A stretch of DNA of 64,000 bases from Lachnospiraceae bacterium (GCA_014804695.1 JAAUZJ010000024.1:183485-247484); one strand, 5' to 3'; counted from the stretch's first letter, positions 8,777 to 17,310 are shown. A program made the numbers and translations. Notes: generated from the letters alone by a model not told the origin.

Positions 8777-10285
8777 TTATGCAAACATCTCAAGTCCACG
8801 CTCAATCAACTCAACAACCGGTTCGGAACACAGACCAAGGAAGAAATTCAGCGCAATAAGACATATCATCGCAATACTTTTTGAAGACTGTTCCCATATC
8901 GCAACATCCTGAAATCCTTTATCTACAACAACTTCCCTTTTTTCAGGCGTATAAATCCGGATAACGGTTTTCAGGAAATAGACTGCATTCAAAATAGTGC
9001 TGACTGCAAGCGCAAACAAGGCAATCAATATCTTATGCCTGTTTTCAAGCGATGCCTGGGCGAACAGCAGTTTGGATATAAAGCCCGAAAACATCGGAAT
9101 TCCGACCATTGACAGCGAACCTACCGTAAATGCCGCTCCGGCAAGCCTGTTTCTGTATCCGGATCCCGTTAAGTCAAAAAAGTCCTTGCTTTTTCCCGAA
9201 GCATCGGTAATTCCCGATGATGCAATAAATAAAAGCGATTTGGTAGCGGCATGTGAGAGAATATGATATATGCTTGCGATTATACCCGCGGTAGTTCCAA
9301 GACCAAAGCCCATGTAAATATAACCGATCTGCGCCACCGACGAGTAAGCTATCATACGCTGTATATCGCTCTCCCTTATCGCGCTTACCGAACCCATTAT
9401 CATACCTGCAATTCCAAATACAAACAGCACGTTTATAACTTTGCTTTCTTTTATAATGTCAAAACCGATCACACGATAAAAGATTTTGACAAGCAGGAAA
9501 ATATATCCCTTTGAAACCAATGATGACAAAATCGCCGCTGATGACAGAGTTGAATATCCGTATGCGTCAGGCAGCCATGTATGAAACGGATAGAGTGCGC
9601 TTTTGATCGCAAGTCCCACCGACATAAGGCAGATAGCGGTAAGCAACGGCACCTGATACGCTCCTGCTGCCTGAATAAGAGCCACCTGTTCCTTGATATT
9701 ACTCATCAGCAAATGTCCTGTCAGACTATATAAAAAGCAGATTCCAAGCAAAAGCAGACCCGAACCGAGAAGACTCATGATCATATATCTGGTCGCCGCC
9801 TCAATCGTCCTTCCGGTCTGTCTTATCATGATCAGTCCGCAGGCCGATATCGTATTAATTTCCACAAACACATAAGCGGTAAATAAGTCGTTAGTGTATA
9901 TAAGAGCTAACAGTGAGCAGAGTAATAGGTTTACCATAATATAATACAGATTATGTTTCGTCTCTTCGATTTCAAGCTCTCGCTCAAGCACGCCGCCGAT
10001 CACACATAAAAACATGACTGCGCAGAAAAACAAGGCCATAGCCGCTTCCAAAATGCCAATCCTGATCTCATTGCCCCAGGGTGCCGCAAAATGACCCATC
10101 GTATAGACATACGCCTGCCCGCTTCCCAGCACAAAAACAAGCACAGCGGTTGACATAATTCCTATGGCGACAATTACAAAAAGATTCAGCCGCTTTGCCC
10201 ACTTTTTATCAAGCACCGAAGATATAGGGCCTGCAAAAAGCGAAAGCAGTATGGATATAAAGGGAAAATTCTGTACAAATGCCAT
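8777..10285 (-). CDS. mrpD: MrpD/MbhH-like antiporter subunit
   Basis: About 502 residues, directly following the MrpC gene, the invariant mrpC-mrpD order. The family residues are the glutamate in YVFVEINTIS, lysine in GLAIKSALYPFHTWLPDAYG and lysine in SSLVSKGYIFLLVK. The block HTWLPDAYGYSTLSSAA is typical of MrpD/MbhH rather than NuoM. The start is the ATG at 10285, with GGAGG 7 bases upstream, overlapping the mrpC stop as TGATG, a sign of translational coupling. It should form an antiporter-like channel in the membrane arm. Confidence 0.88.
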   Translation of the reverse strand: MAFVQNFPFISILLSLFAGPISSVLDKKWAKRLNLFVIVAIGIMSTAVLVFVLGSGQAYVYTMGHFAAPWGNEIRIGILEAAMALFFCAVMFLCVIGGVLERELEIEETKHNLYYIMVNLLLCSLLALIYTNDLFTAYVFVEINTISACGLIMIRQTGRTIEAATRYMIMSLLGSGLLLLGICFLYSLTGHLLMSNIKEQVALIQAAGAYQVPLLTAICLMSVGLAIKSALYPFHTWLPDAYGYSTLSSAAILSSLVSKGYIFLLVKIFYRVIGFDIIKESKVINVLFVFGIAGMIMGSVSAIRESDIQRMIAYSSVAQIGYIYMGFGLGTTAGIIASIYHILSHAATKSLLFIASSGITDASGKSKDFFDLTGSGYRNRLAGAAFTVGSLSMVGIPMFSGFISKLLFAQASLENRHKILIALFALAVSTILNAVYFLKTVIRIYTPEKREVVVDKGFQDVAIWEQSSKSIAMICLIALNFFLGLCSEPVVELIERGLEMFA

Positions 10286-10662
10286 CACAATCCCTCCTTT
10301 TTAAGCCTTGTGGATATTTCGTCCAGATCCAGCGTATGATATCTGTTATATAAACGTATGGTAAGCGCAAGCATAAGAGCGGTTACCGAAACGGATACGA
10401 CGATTCCCGTCAGCACAAGTCCGCTTGGAATTGGGTTAATATACGCCTCCACGCTCTGTACACCGTCTACTACTATGGGCGCCTTACGGCCTGAAATATA
10501 TCCCTTCAGCGCAAGGAAAAGGTACATGGAAGTATCCATTATGTTCATGCCTACGATTTTCTTTATAAGATTTTTCTGCATCAGCAGATTCGTGAAACCG
10601 ATGCCGAACAGGATCATTGATACGGCTTCCTCATAATTTATAAAAATATTTCCAAAATCCAT
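10285..10662 (-). CDS. mrpC: MrpC/NuoK-like subunit (MbhG-like)
   Basis: The 125-residue product has three hydrophobic helices and the NuoK/MrpC pattern MILFGIGFTNLLMQKNLIKKIVGMNI, split here only by loop residues, with the later DPIPQ-like segment appearing as NPIPSGLVLTGIVVSVS. NuoK-type subunits pack between the antiporter-like subunits and the rest of the membrane arm. The C-terminal 30 residues are polar. GGGGATAAAG precedes the ATG. It is separated from mrpB by 46 bases containing a hairpin repeat. Confidence 0.88.
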   Translation of the reverse strand: MDFGNIFINYEEAVSMILFGIGFTNLLMQKNLIKKIVGMNIMDTSMYLFLALKGYISGRKAPIVVDGVQSVEAYINPIPSGLVLTGIVVSVSVTALMLALTIRLYNRYHTLDLDEISTRLKKEGL

Positions 10663-10685
10663 CTTTATCCCCCATTCTTACCCAA

Positions 10686-10711
10686 GGGTGAAAAATTTAT
10701 TTTTCATCCTA
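10686..10711 (-). repeat. Hairpin repeat, copy 1 (short form), at the mrpB stop codon
   Basis: On the minus strand the mrpB TAG stop is immediately followed by a hairpin with arms TGAAAAAT and ATTTTTCA around a 2-base loop, then CCC. The same block lies on the 3' end of the genes ending at 29205 and 53355. This copy lacks the second hairpin and continues with TTGGGTAAGAATG, which resembles the 3' end of copy 2 (TTGGATAAGAATG). It is a candidate intercistronic mRNA processing or stabilising element. Confidence 0.75.
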
Positions 10712-11677
10712 GTAATCTCCTTTTCTGAACATAACGTAGAAGGTATACATGGTTCCGGCAACAACGATTCCAACGCAGATATTCAAGATAAGAATAAGAC
10801 CGCTGCTAAGGATTGCCCCCGGAGTTCCAAGCGGTATTACACTTTCAATATGATTGGCCCCGGTGTAAAACGAATAACTTTTCGCCAGACAGTAACAGCC
10901 AAGTGCGCATACACTCAGTATCTTGTATGTTTTTCCCGTAAAAAAGCGTTCCGTCTTCTTAAAGCCAAAAGCATTCAGATATAAGATCAGACCTGCCCCG
11001 ATTATGGCTCCGCCCGAAAAACCTCCGCCAGGCCCTAAATGCCCGCCAAGAATAACATATATTCCGAAGATGATGATCGGCGGCACAAGCACACGCGCTG
11101 CCGTCTGCAGGATCACATCGTTTTTTGGCTCATAGATTCTGTCGCTCACCTCTATATTGTTGCCATTCTCGTCCTTTTTCTTATCTTTGCGAAGCAGGAT
11201 AAGTACAGTACAGGTTGCAATAAAGAGAACATGGGATTCGCCTAACGTATCAAAGGCCCTGTAGTCCAGAATCATACCCGTTACTATATTGACCGAACCG
11301 GTCTCCTGTAGTCCGTCCTCTATATAACGTTTTGCCACCTCATTATTTACCGGATTCTCCGGGTGTCCGTACGCGGGCAGAAATGACACTGCAATCAGTA
11401 ACATAAGCACTAAAAACAGACAAAAGCATACGCAGAAAATTCTGTATAGCCTGTTAAAACCGTTTATTTCCCAGTTATTTGCAAGATCATAAACCCTTGC
11501 CATACGCTGCTGTCTATCCTTTGCCCTATTTATGACAGTTGTGTCATCTTCTTTAAATTCCTCTTGTTCTTTCATTTCCACGGTACCTGTAAACACATCC
11601 TTCGTACCGTCTAGCCATCTTTTTAAACGAAAAGAAAGTGTCTTTTCATACTCCTTGTCAGGAATTTTCCTGCTCAT
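10709..11677 (-). CDS. mrpB: MrpB (MnhB domain) subunit fused to an MbhE-like region
   Basis: About 322 residues. The first 70 residues are cytoplasmic and highly charged; then comes a helix and an MbhE-like segment (FLPAYGHPENPVNN, RYIEDGLQETGSVN, LDYRAFDTLGES), a second charged stretch, and finally the MnhB domain with GGHLGPGGGFSGGAIIGAG and four to five helices. In archaeal Mbh clusters MbhE and MbhF (MrpB) are separate genes; here they are one protein. The start at 11677 is preferred (GGAGAAAGG upstream) over an upstream in-frame codon at 11698 and overlaps the DUF4040 gene by 20 bases. Confidence 0.85.
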   Translation of the reverse strand: MSRKIPDKEYEKTLSFRLKRWLDGTKDVFTGTVEMKEQEEFKEDDTTVINRAKDRQQRMARVYDLANNWEINGFNRLYRIFCVCFCLFLVLMLLIAVSFLPAYGHPENPVNNEVAKRYIEDGLQETGSVNIVTGMILDYRAFDTLGESHVLFIATCTVLILLRKDKKKDENGNNIEVSDRIYEPKNDVILQTAARVLVPPIIIFGIYVILGGHLGPGGGFSGGAIIGAGLILYLNAFGFKKTERFFTGKTYKILSVCALGCYCLAKSYSFYTGANHIESVIPLGTPGAILSSGLILILNICVGIVVAGTMYTFYVMFRKGDY

Positions 11678-11942
11678 TGCCTTTCTCCCCTTCCTCATTA
11701 TCAGTCTTAACCATAGCCCGTATCTTCTTTAGCGTAACAAAGAACAATACGCTGGTAACTCCGGCTCCTACCGCAGCCTCCGTAATCGCCAGATCCGGCG
11801 ACTCAAGGATGATCCATATAATTGACATTACCAGACTATACGACATAAAGATCAAAATAGTGTTCAGAAGATTCTTAGATAAACTTGCGGCTATAGCGCA
11901 CAAAATCAAAAATGCCAGCAAAATGTTTATAAATAACTGCAT
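11658..11942 (-). CDS. DUF4040/MbhD-like subunit (the MrpA C-terminal module as a separate gene)
   Basis: The 94-residue protein has three hydrophobic helices and the MbhD/DUF4040 signature SPDLAITEAAVGAGVTSVLFF. In classical Mrp antiporters this module is fused to the C-terminal part of MrpA; in group-2 Mrp and Mbh complexes it stands alone, as here. The acidic C-terminus (DNEEGEKGNEQENS) overlaps the next gene. AAAGG lies about 13 bases upstream of the ATG. Confidence 0.83.
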   Translation of the reverse strand: MQLFINILLAFLILCAIAASLSKNLLNTILIFMSYSLVMSIIWIILESPDLAITEAAVGAGVTSVLFFVTLKKIRAMVKTDNEEGEKGNEQENS

Positions 11943-11968
11943 ACCACAATCACACCTTTCTATCAGCT

Positions 11969-12319
11969 TTAGGCTTTCTTTTTAGAAGCCGTAAGCTCCG
12001 TCACCGAATAATGTTCCTCCCGCTCTTCATCCGTTGCAACTTCCAGCCTTGCAATCAGATGTGAGGATGTAGGGGAAGAAAACCATAAAAATACAATTAC
12101 ACAAAAAAGCTTAAGCGAGGTAAAATTAAGTCCGCTTATGATCATAAGACCTACCAATGAACAGCCTATGCCAAGGGTATCCCCAAGCGCAGCGGCATGC
12201 ATCCTGTTAAGCACATATTTAAAACGAAATACGCCTACCATTTCAATCACAAAGATAAGAAGGCCGCAGAGCATAAACAGAGCGCCAATAACAAACCTTA
12301 TCCACTCAATTACTTCCAT
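11969..12319 (-). CDS. mrpG: MrpG/MbhC-like antiporter subunit G
   Basis: About 116 residues, three helices. The MnhG/PhaG pattern FRFKYVLNRMHAAALGDTLG followed by a hydrophobic stretch and FLWFSSPTSSHLIARLE (the usual TAPVTSHMIARAA region) identifies the family. The ATG at 12319 is preceded by AGGAGAGG and overlaps mrpF by 14 bases; the longer frame from 12376 reads through mrpF and is rejected. MrpE-F-G are small membrane subunits needed for assembly and transport of Mrp complexes. Confidence 0.9.
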   Translation of the reverse strand: MEVIEWIRFVIGALFMLCGLLIFVIEMVGVFRFKYVLNRMHAAALGDTLGIGCSLVGLMIISGLNFTSLKLFCVIVFLWFSSPTSSHLIARLEVATDEEREEHYSVTELTASKKKA

Positions 12320-12632
12320 TTTCTCCCTCTCCTTTCTTCTCCCTGTAAACTCCCATATAAACCTTGGTAAGCACAATAACTGCCAGAAAACTTATCATTG
12401 CATATATAATACAGATATCCACCAAATAACCTTCATCCAGCATAATCGCAAATATGGCGATAATAACCATAACAATGGTTCCCATCATATTGGTGGCAAC
12501 TATTCTGTCGGCAACCCTTGGACCTTTTATTGCACGAACAAGACAAAGTATGACCATTATTGCCAAAACAAGCAGTACCGCCATAAATAAGATCTCATAT
12601 GCCTGGTCCAGCGTCGGTATTCCCGTTTTCAT
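12306..12632 (-). CDS. mrpF: MrpF/MbhB-like antiporter subunit F
   Basis: The 108-residue protein has three helices and the MrpF motif RAIKGPRVADRIVATNMMGT between the first two. The start lies 16 bases after the mrpE stop. The C-terminal tail is polar. It belongs to the E-F-G trio that opens the operon. Confidence 0.9.
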   Translation of the reverse strand: MKTGIPTLDQAYEILFMAVLLVLAIMVILCLVRAIKGPRVADRIVATNMMGTIVMVIIAIFAIMLDEGYLVDICIIYAMISFLAVIVLTKVYMGVYREKKGEGENGSN

Positions 12633-12647
12633 CTATAAACGCACCCC

Positions 12648-13109
12648 CTATGCTTCCTCACAATTCTTTATTATCTGTGCAAAAACAAGTTCATCTATTC
12701 CTTCGGAAAAATCCTCATCGAGACAATGTACCGTATATTTATTGTCTTCAAGGATCACCGTAATCGTTCCCGGCGTAAGTGTGATCGCATTTGCAAGCAT
12801 CGATCGCCCGATCGGCGTCTTTAAATCCGATGTAAACGTCACAAGCTGCGGCTGCGGCTCTTCTTTTTGTGTCAAAATAAGGTGGATAACCGCCATATTT
12901 GCTTTAAAGATTTCTATAATAAGCACAATAATATAGTGAATCATTCTAAATAAATTTTTAAAAATCTTCTTTTCTTTTTCTATGCTGTAATCCACAAATT
13001 TACAGGTAAATGCAAATAACGCCGCTGATATGATCACACCGAATATCGCAATCTCCAATGTCAGTTGTCCGTTAAAAATTACCCATAAACAAAAATATAA
13101 TAAAATCAT
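12648..13109 (-). CDS. mrpE: MrpE/MbhA-like antiporter subunit E, first gene of the operon
   Basis: The 153-residue protein has two to three N-terminal helices and then the MnhE region with IEIFKANMAVIHLILT and LANAITLTPGTITVILEDNKYTVHCLD, the family hallmark (ITLTPGT). Length and motif position are standard. GGAAGGTGAAG lies upstream of the ATG. It is 56 bases downstream of the GTPase-NYN gene with no visible terminator, so readthrough from that gene is possible. Confidence 0.92.
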   Translation of the reverse strand: MILLYFCLWVIFNGQLTLEIAIFGVIISAALFAFTCKFVDYSIEKEKKIFKNLFRMIHYIIVLIIEIFKANMAVIHLILTQKEEPQPQLVTFTSDLKTPIGRSMLANAITLTPGTITVILEDNKYTVHCLDEDFSEGIDELVFAQIIKNCEEA

Positions 13110-13165
13110 ATCGGAATCTTCACCTTCCTTTATTATGTTAGTTCGTCACCCGCAATAACAGTTAC

Positions 13166-15922
13166 TTAATCGCCAAATTCACTCTTTCCCATCCTGACAT
13201 CTTCTAGCTGCTCCGCCAGTTCATCCTCCACCGTATCAAATAAATACTGTTTTCCATCCGAAACTTTATCTTTGAATAAGTTTCTCAACTCTTGATTAGT
13301 TGACATAATTTCTTCTTTCAATTCCCTTGCAGACATCCGCCTTGCACCCTGTCCCATAATTATAAGCTGCTCAAGACCATCTGAGGTTGCCACCGTCACA
13401 TGATGCTTCTTACCTATTTCATGCGTAACTTTCTCAATGTACTGATCCGCAGTCTCAGCTTCCTTGGTATAAACCACATGTATATTATGATAGGTCTGGA
13501 CACTGCCCGGATTTCCTTTTACCCTGTATGCATCAAATACCAGAATAAGATTCATCTTACGGGCGCCCTGATAGTTGCTTAAGATTTCCATCAACCGACC
13601 TCTTGCGCTGTCTAAGCTGATCTTAGTCAGTTCCTCCAACTCTTCCCATGCAAATATAATGTTGTAGCCATCCACCAGCAGATATTCGTCTTTTTTTTCA
13701 TCGTGGACTGCCTTTTTAGTTCTGTATCCTGCATTATTACTATCCCCGGCGCGTATTACTTTATGATAGCCCGGTTTTTTTCTTTCTGAGGTTGTATTGT
13801 TTCCGTAAGTACGGTGAAAAATCTCTTCTAATTCTTTGTCACTGACATTGATGTCGTTGTCGGAACGATTTGTTGACCGATTTGGTTGATGACTTATTCC
13901 ACCTGCTCCACCGACTGTGTCAGTCGCACCAGCTCCGTCTAATTCATCCCCCATATTGGTTAAATAGGCTTGTCTCTGACTTCTGCCAAACGCACTCTCA
14001 ACATGCATGTACTCTTCCACTTCATACCAAGGCACCACAAAACCCGCGCCATGAGCACAAAATACGGAAGAAGGCGGATTATCCAAATCGCTTTCGGCAT
14101 CATAACAGACCTTCTCTATTACTTCTTCGGCATTATGGCAGGGCTCATATCCTTTTAGAGACATAAACACCCTTCCAAGTCCGCCGGAGTATGACATTAC
14201 CTCTGTCTGGTAGCCCTGCATCGTTGCAACAGGGACCGTACCGGTCAATATTGACATATCACCCTCTACCATGGGCGTATCAAAACGGCCATGCATAGCC
14301 TGTATATCTGACATAGCCCTCCCTATCATTGCAGAGGGCAGTTCCAACCTGAATTCATAAACCGGTTCCAACAATATACTTTCCGCTTTACACAACCCCT
14401 GCCTTATGGCGCGGTAGGTTGCCTGCCTGAAATCGCCGCCTTCAGTATGCTTTAAATGCGCTTTTCCGGCAATTAATGTTATCTTCATATCGGTGATAGG
14501 AGAACCGGTAAGAACTCCGATATGCTCTTTTTCTTCCAAATGCGTAAGAATAAGGCGCTGCCAGTTTTTATCAAGCTCATCCTCACTGCATCTTACATCA
14601 AATACCATACCGCTTCCTGACTCAAGCGGCTCTAACATAAGATGCACCTCAGCATAATGCCGCAAAGGTTCAAAATGCCCTACTCCCTCTACGGCGGCCT
14701 TTATTGTTTCTTTATATACAATACTGCCTGAGTCAAATTCGACTTCCACGCCAAGTCGTTTCGCTATCAGATTTTTTAAAATTTCTATCTGAACTTCACC
14801 CATCAGCTGAGCATGAATCTCTCCAAGCTGTTCTTTCCATACAATATGCAGCAGCGGCTCCTCCTCTTCCAGTTTACATAACTCTTTGTACATCACATGT
14901 ACATCGCTGCCTTCCGGCAGTATAATTCTATAGGTAAGAACCGGTGCAAGAAGCGGGGTTATGGAGTCAGCTTCAAAACCAAGCCCTTCTCCCGAAAAAG
15001 TCCGGCTAAGTCCCGCTACCGCGCAGACCGTGCCTGCTGCGGCCTCTTTTTCCATAGTGTACTTAACACCCGAATAAATCCTTATCTGATCCGCTTTTTC
15101 CTCCCACTCTCCGTTCCTATCCTGAAGAGTCTGCTTAACGGTAAGCTTTCCACCTGTAATCTTCATATATGTGAGACGGGTTCCGTTATCATCCCTGCCG
15201 ATTTTATATACCCTAGCGCCAAAAACATCAGAATACTGCGTATCAAGGGTATACTTCCCAATGCCGTCTAAAAGTGTGTCCACCCCTTCAATTTTCAGGG
15301 CAGAGCCAAAATAGCAGGGAAAGGCTTTTCTTTGCTTTATTAATGCCGCAATATCTTCTGTTTCAAGATTTCCATTATTAAGATACTTGTCCAGAATTTC
15401 TTCATCACATACGGCAAGACTCTCAGCAAATGCCTCATCACCCTCAGATGTAAAATCAATACACTGCGTGCTCAAGCGCTCCTGAAGTTCTTTAAGCAAT
15501 GACTCCCTGTCAGTATCTGGCTGGTCCATTTTATTTATAAATAAAAAAACCGGAATATCGTAGCGCTCAAGCAGTTTCCATAACGTAAGCACATGCCCCT
15601 GCACACCGTCAGCCGCACTTATAAGAAGCACCGCATAATCAAGCACCTGCAATGTACGCTCCATCTCAGCAGAAAAGTCCACATGCCCCGGTGTGTCAAG
15701 CAGGGTTACATCCATATTATTCCATGAAAACTCAGCCTGTTTAGAGAAAATTGTAATTCCCCTTGTCCGCTCTTGCGCATCAGTATCAAGAAAGGTATCT
15801 CCGTGATCCACACGACCGGCTTTTCGTATGCTGCCGCTTATATATAACATGCTTTCCGCCAATGTCGTTTTACCGGCATCAACGTGTGCCAGAATCCCCA
15901 GCGCCAGTTTCTTTCTTTCCAT
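13166..15922 (-). CDS. TetM/TetO-like ribosomal-protection-family GTPase fused to a C-terminal NYN (YacP/Rae1-like) domain
   Basis: The 918-residue protein starts with an EF-G-like GTPase: G1 AHVDAGKTTLAESML (near residue 12), G2 ERTRGIT, G3 DTPGHVDF, G4 NKMD. The EF-G domain II-V region follows to about residue 660 with RHYAEVHLMLEPLESGSGMVF (domain IV). A Gly/Asn/Ser-rich linker (about 680-740) leads to a NYN domain starting YLLVDGYNII at residue 747, with candidate metal-binding acids Asp751, Asp797 (LVFDAYR), Asp826 (ETADQY) and Asp848 (TSDG). YacP/Rae1 of B. subtilis is a NYN endoribonuclease that cleaves mRNA in the ribosomal A site, and ribosomal protection proteins also act at the A site. 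The whole is typical of chromosomal Lachnospiraceae paralogues; it should not be read as proven tetracycline resistance. The ribosome binding site is weak. Confidence 0.88.
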   Translation of the reverse strand: MERKKLALGILAHVDAGKTTLAESMLYISGSIRKAGRVDHGDTFLDTDAQERTRGITIFSKQAEFSWNNMDVTLLDTPGHVDFSAEMERTLQVLDYAVLLISAADGVQGHVLTLWKLLERYDIPVFLFINKMDQPDTDRESLLKELQERLSTQCIDFTSEGDEAFAESLAVCDEEILDKYLNNGNLETEDIAALIKQRKAFPCYFGSALKIEGVDTLLDGIGKYTLDTQYSDVFGARVYKIGRDDNGTRLTYMKITGGKLTVKQTLQDRNGEWEEKADQIRIYSGVKYTMEKEAAAGTVCAVAGLSRTFSGEGLGFEADSITPLLAPVLTYRIILPEGSDVHVMYKELCKLEEEEPLLHIVWKEQLGEIHAQLMGEVQIEILKNLIAKRLGVEVEFDSGSIVYKETIKAAVEGVGHFEPLRHYAEVHLMLEPLESGSGMVFDVRCSEDELDKNWQRLILTHLEEKEHIGVLTGSPITDMKITLIAGKAHLKHTEGGDFRQATYRAIRQGLCKAESILLEPVYEFRLELPSAMIGRAMSDIQAMHGRFDTPMVEGDMSILTGTVPVATMQGYQTEVMSYSGGLGRVFMSLKGYEPCHNAEEVIEKVCYDAESDLDNPPSSVFCAHGAGFVVPWYEVEEYMHVESAFGRSQRQAYLTNMGDELDGAGATDTVGGAGGISHQPNRSTNRSDNDINVSDKELEEIFHRTYGNNTTSERKKPGYHKVIRAGDSNNAGYRTKKAVHDEKKDEYLLVDGYNIIFAWEELEELTKISLDSARGRLMEILSNYQGARKMNLILVFDAYRVKGNPGSVQTYHNIHVVYTKEAETADQYIEKVTHEIGKKHHVTVATSDGLEQLIIMGQGARRMSARELKEEIMSTNQELRNLFKDKVSDGKQYLFDTVEDELAEQLEDVRMGKSEFGD

Positions 15923-16120
15923 CTGTCAAATCCCATTTCCCATGATTTAGTAATCGCTTTTATTATAGGACAAAATGTGGAGTAAGTATAGTCATTGGTG
16001 TGAATTTCTTAGACAATTGCGAAATACTGTTCATGCGGACAAACTTATGCTTTGTGTTTTTCCAATGTCAAATTATAGTCCTTTAAATTTGGATTTGTCA
16101 AATGAAAATTTGGTGTGATT

Positions 16121-16284
16121 GGATTGCGAAGAGTTGAATTCCCGATAACCAGAACTTAGGAACGGACACAGGCACTATAAACAAAATAAAGGGGTAAGTT
16201 TGCTCCCGCGGTCGCACCCCTGTTTTTGTTTATAGTGCCTGTGTCCGTTCCTAAGTTCGTGGCTTCGAAAATCCCTTCGCACTC
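16121..16284. repeat. Long palindromic element C between spoVAC and the GTPase gene
   Basis: A perfect 35-base inverted repeat pairs 16152-16186 with 16224-16258; weaker pairing extends outwards (GGATTGCGAAGAG against CCCTTCGCACTC). The 37-base centre holds AGGGGT/ACCCCT arms and, on the minus strand, the loop motif ACCGCGGGAGCAAA, which is also found in element D at 58268-58430. It fills most of the 368-base gap and could also terminate the spoVA transcript. No gene is present in the gap. Confidence 0.85.
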
Positions 16285-16290
16285 ATTCCT

Positions 16291-16788
16291 CTAAATATAC
16301 GAAACCATCCAATAAACCACTCCCAATATCCAACTGGTGAATATCCCGTATAGAATAACCGGTCCGGCAATGGTAAATATTTTGCACCCGATACCAAAAA
16401 CCTGTCCTTCCTTCTTATACTCAATCGCAGGCGCCGATACCGAATTTGCGAAGCCTGTAATCGGCACCAGTGCGCCTGCACCGCCCCACTCAACCAGTCT
16501 TGGATAAATATTTAAGCCTGTAAGCACTACGCTGATTAAAACAAGCAGCATGGAACACCACGCACCCGCAGTCTCCTTATCAAGCCCCATGCTATTTGTT
16601 GCATAGTTTAAAATAGCCTGTCCTATGCAGCAGATAATTCCGCCCATTACAAATGCCTTAAGCATCTGAACAAACAGATTGTGTGTTGGCGTTAACGCCT
16701 TCACCTGCTCCTGATACTTCTTGTTTCCGGCACTGCTGTCTGCCTGTTTATTTTTCTCCTGCTGCATGCCTTGATTATTTTGTTCCAT
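16291..16788 (-). CDS. spoVAC: Stage V sporulation protein AC
   Basis: The 165-residue membrane protein has an N-terminal polar, Gln/Lys-rich region of about 40 residues and then four to five helices. Recognisable SpoVAC blocks are AFVMGGIICCIGQ, LIVLTGLNIYPR-like VLTGLNIYPRL, GGAGALVPITGFANSV and APAIEYKKEGQVFGIG. In B. subtilis SpoVAC is a mechanosensitive channel-like part of the dipicolinic acid channel of the spore inner membrane. It is the third gene of spoVAA-AB-AC; spoVAD and spoVAEb, which normally follow, are absent here. Confidence 0.93.
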   Translation of the reverse strand: MEQNNQGMQQEKNKQADSSAGNKKYQEQVKALTPTHNLFVQMLKAFVMGGIICCIGQAILNYATNSMGLDKETAGAWCSMLLVLISVVLTGLNIYPRLVEWGGAGALVPITGFANSVSAPAIEYKKEGQVFGIGCKIFTIAGPVILYGIFTSWILGVVYWMVSYI

Positions 16789-16809
16789 GTATAATACCTC
16801 TCTTTCTTT

Positions 16810-17310
16810 TTATACACCGCCATACATATATACACTCTGCGTAAAATAGATTAGGCTTCCCACAAGTTTTCCAAGTGCAACCGCCAAAATCGCAATTCCA
16901 AGTCCATGTCTGAACCCGATTCTTCTTGAGAAAATCGGTATCGTGTTAAGCATCTCTGCAATTGCAAGCGCCAGCGTTCCCACAAATATACCTGAAAAAA
17001 GTCCAAACATTATCACTAAAGCGTTACCTATTATACTCCAAACCGTATCTGTCATGGTCGTGCCAAATACATCATGCGAAAGTATCCATTCACCAAAATA
17101 GGCATTATCGCTGAATATACTGAAAAAGCCACCTGCAATCGCTCCCAAAACAACCATTTCTTCCAGTATGAAGATGTGCTTTGCTATATGCATCTTACCT
17201 GCAAAACGCGGAATCAGGCCCACAGATATAAGTACCGTAAAAACCCCGCCCGATACAATAAACCCGAAACTTGTACCCAAAACCGCCATAAATATCTGCC
17301 TAATTAACAT
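16810..17310 (-). CDS. spoVAB: Stage V sporulation protein AB
   Basis: The 166-residue protein has about five hydrophobic helices, including GTSFGFIVSGGVFTVLISVG and FGLFSGIFVGTLALAIAE, and ends with a hydrophobic helix. It is recognised as SpoVAB by these blocks and by lying between SpoVAA and SpoVAC. The start overlaps the spoVAA end by 11 bases, so expression is probably coupled. The exact function of SpoVAB is unknown; it is absent from many clostridial spoVA operons. Confidence 0.85.
   Translation of the reverse strand: MLIRQIFMAVLGTSFGFIVSGGVFTVLISVGLIPRFAGKMHIAKHIFILEEMVVLGAIAGGFFSIFSDNAYFGEWILSHDVFGTTMTDTVWSIIGNALVIMFGLFSGIFVGTLALAIAEMLNTIPIFSRRIGFRHGLGIAILAVALGKLVGSLIYFTQSVYMYGGV

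Noticed and set aside
13166..15922. Tetracycline resistance gene
   Set aside because: The protein belongs to the same broad family as TetM/TetO, but it is a chromosomal fusion with a NYN domain and lacks mobile context; resistance cannot be claimed from sequence.
16251..16493. 80-residue minus-strand frame overlapping spoVAC
   Set aside because: It is an antisense-like frame within spoVAC and the palindromic element, with basic low-complexity composition and no ribosome binding site.
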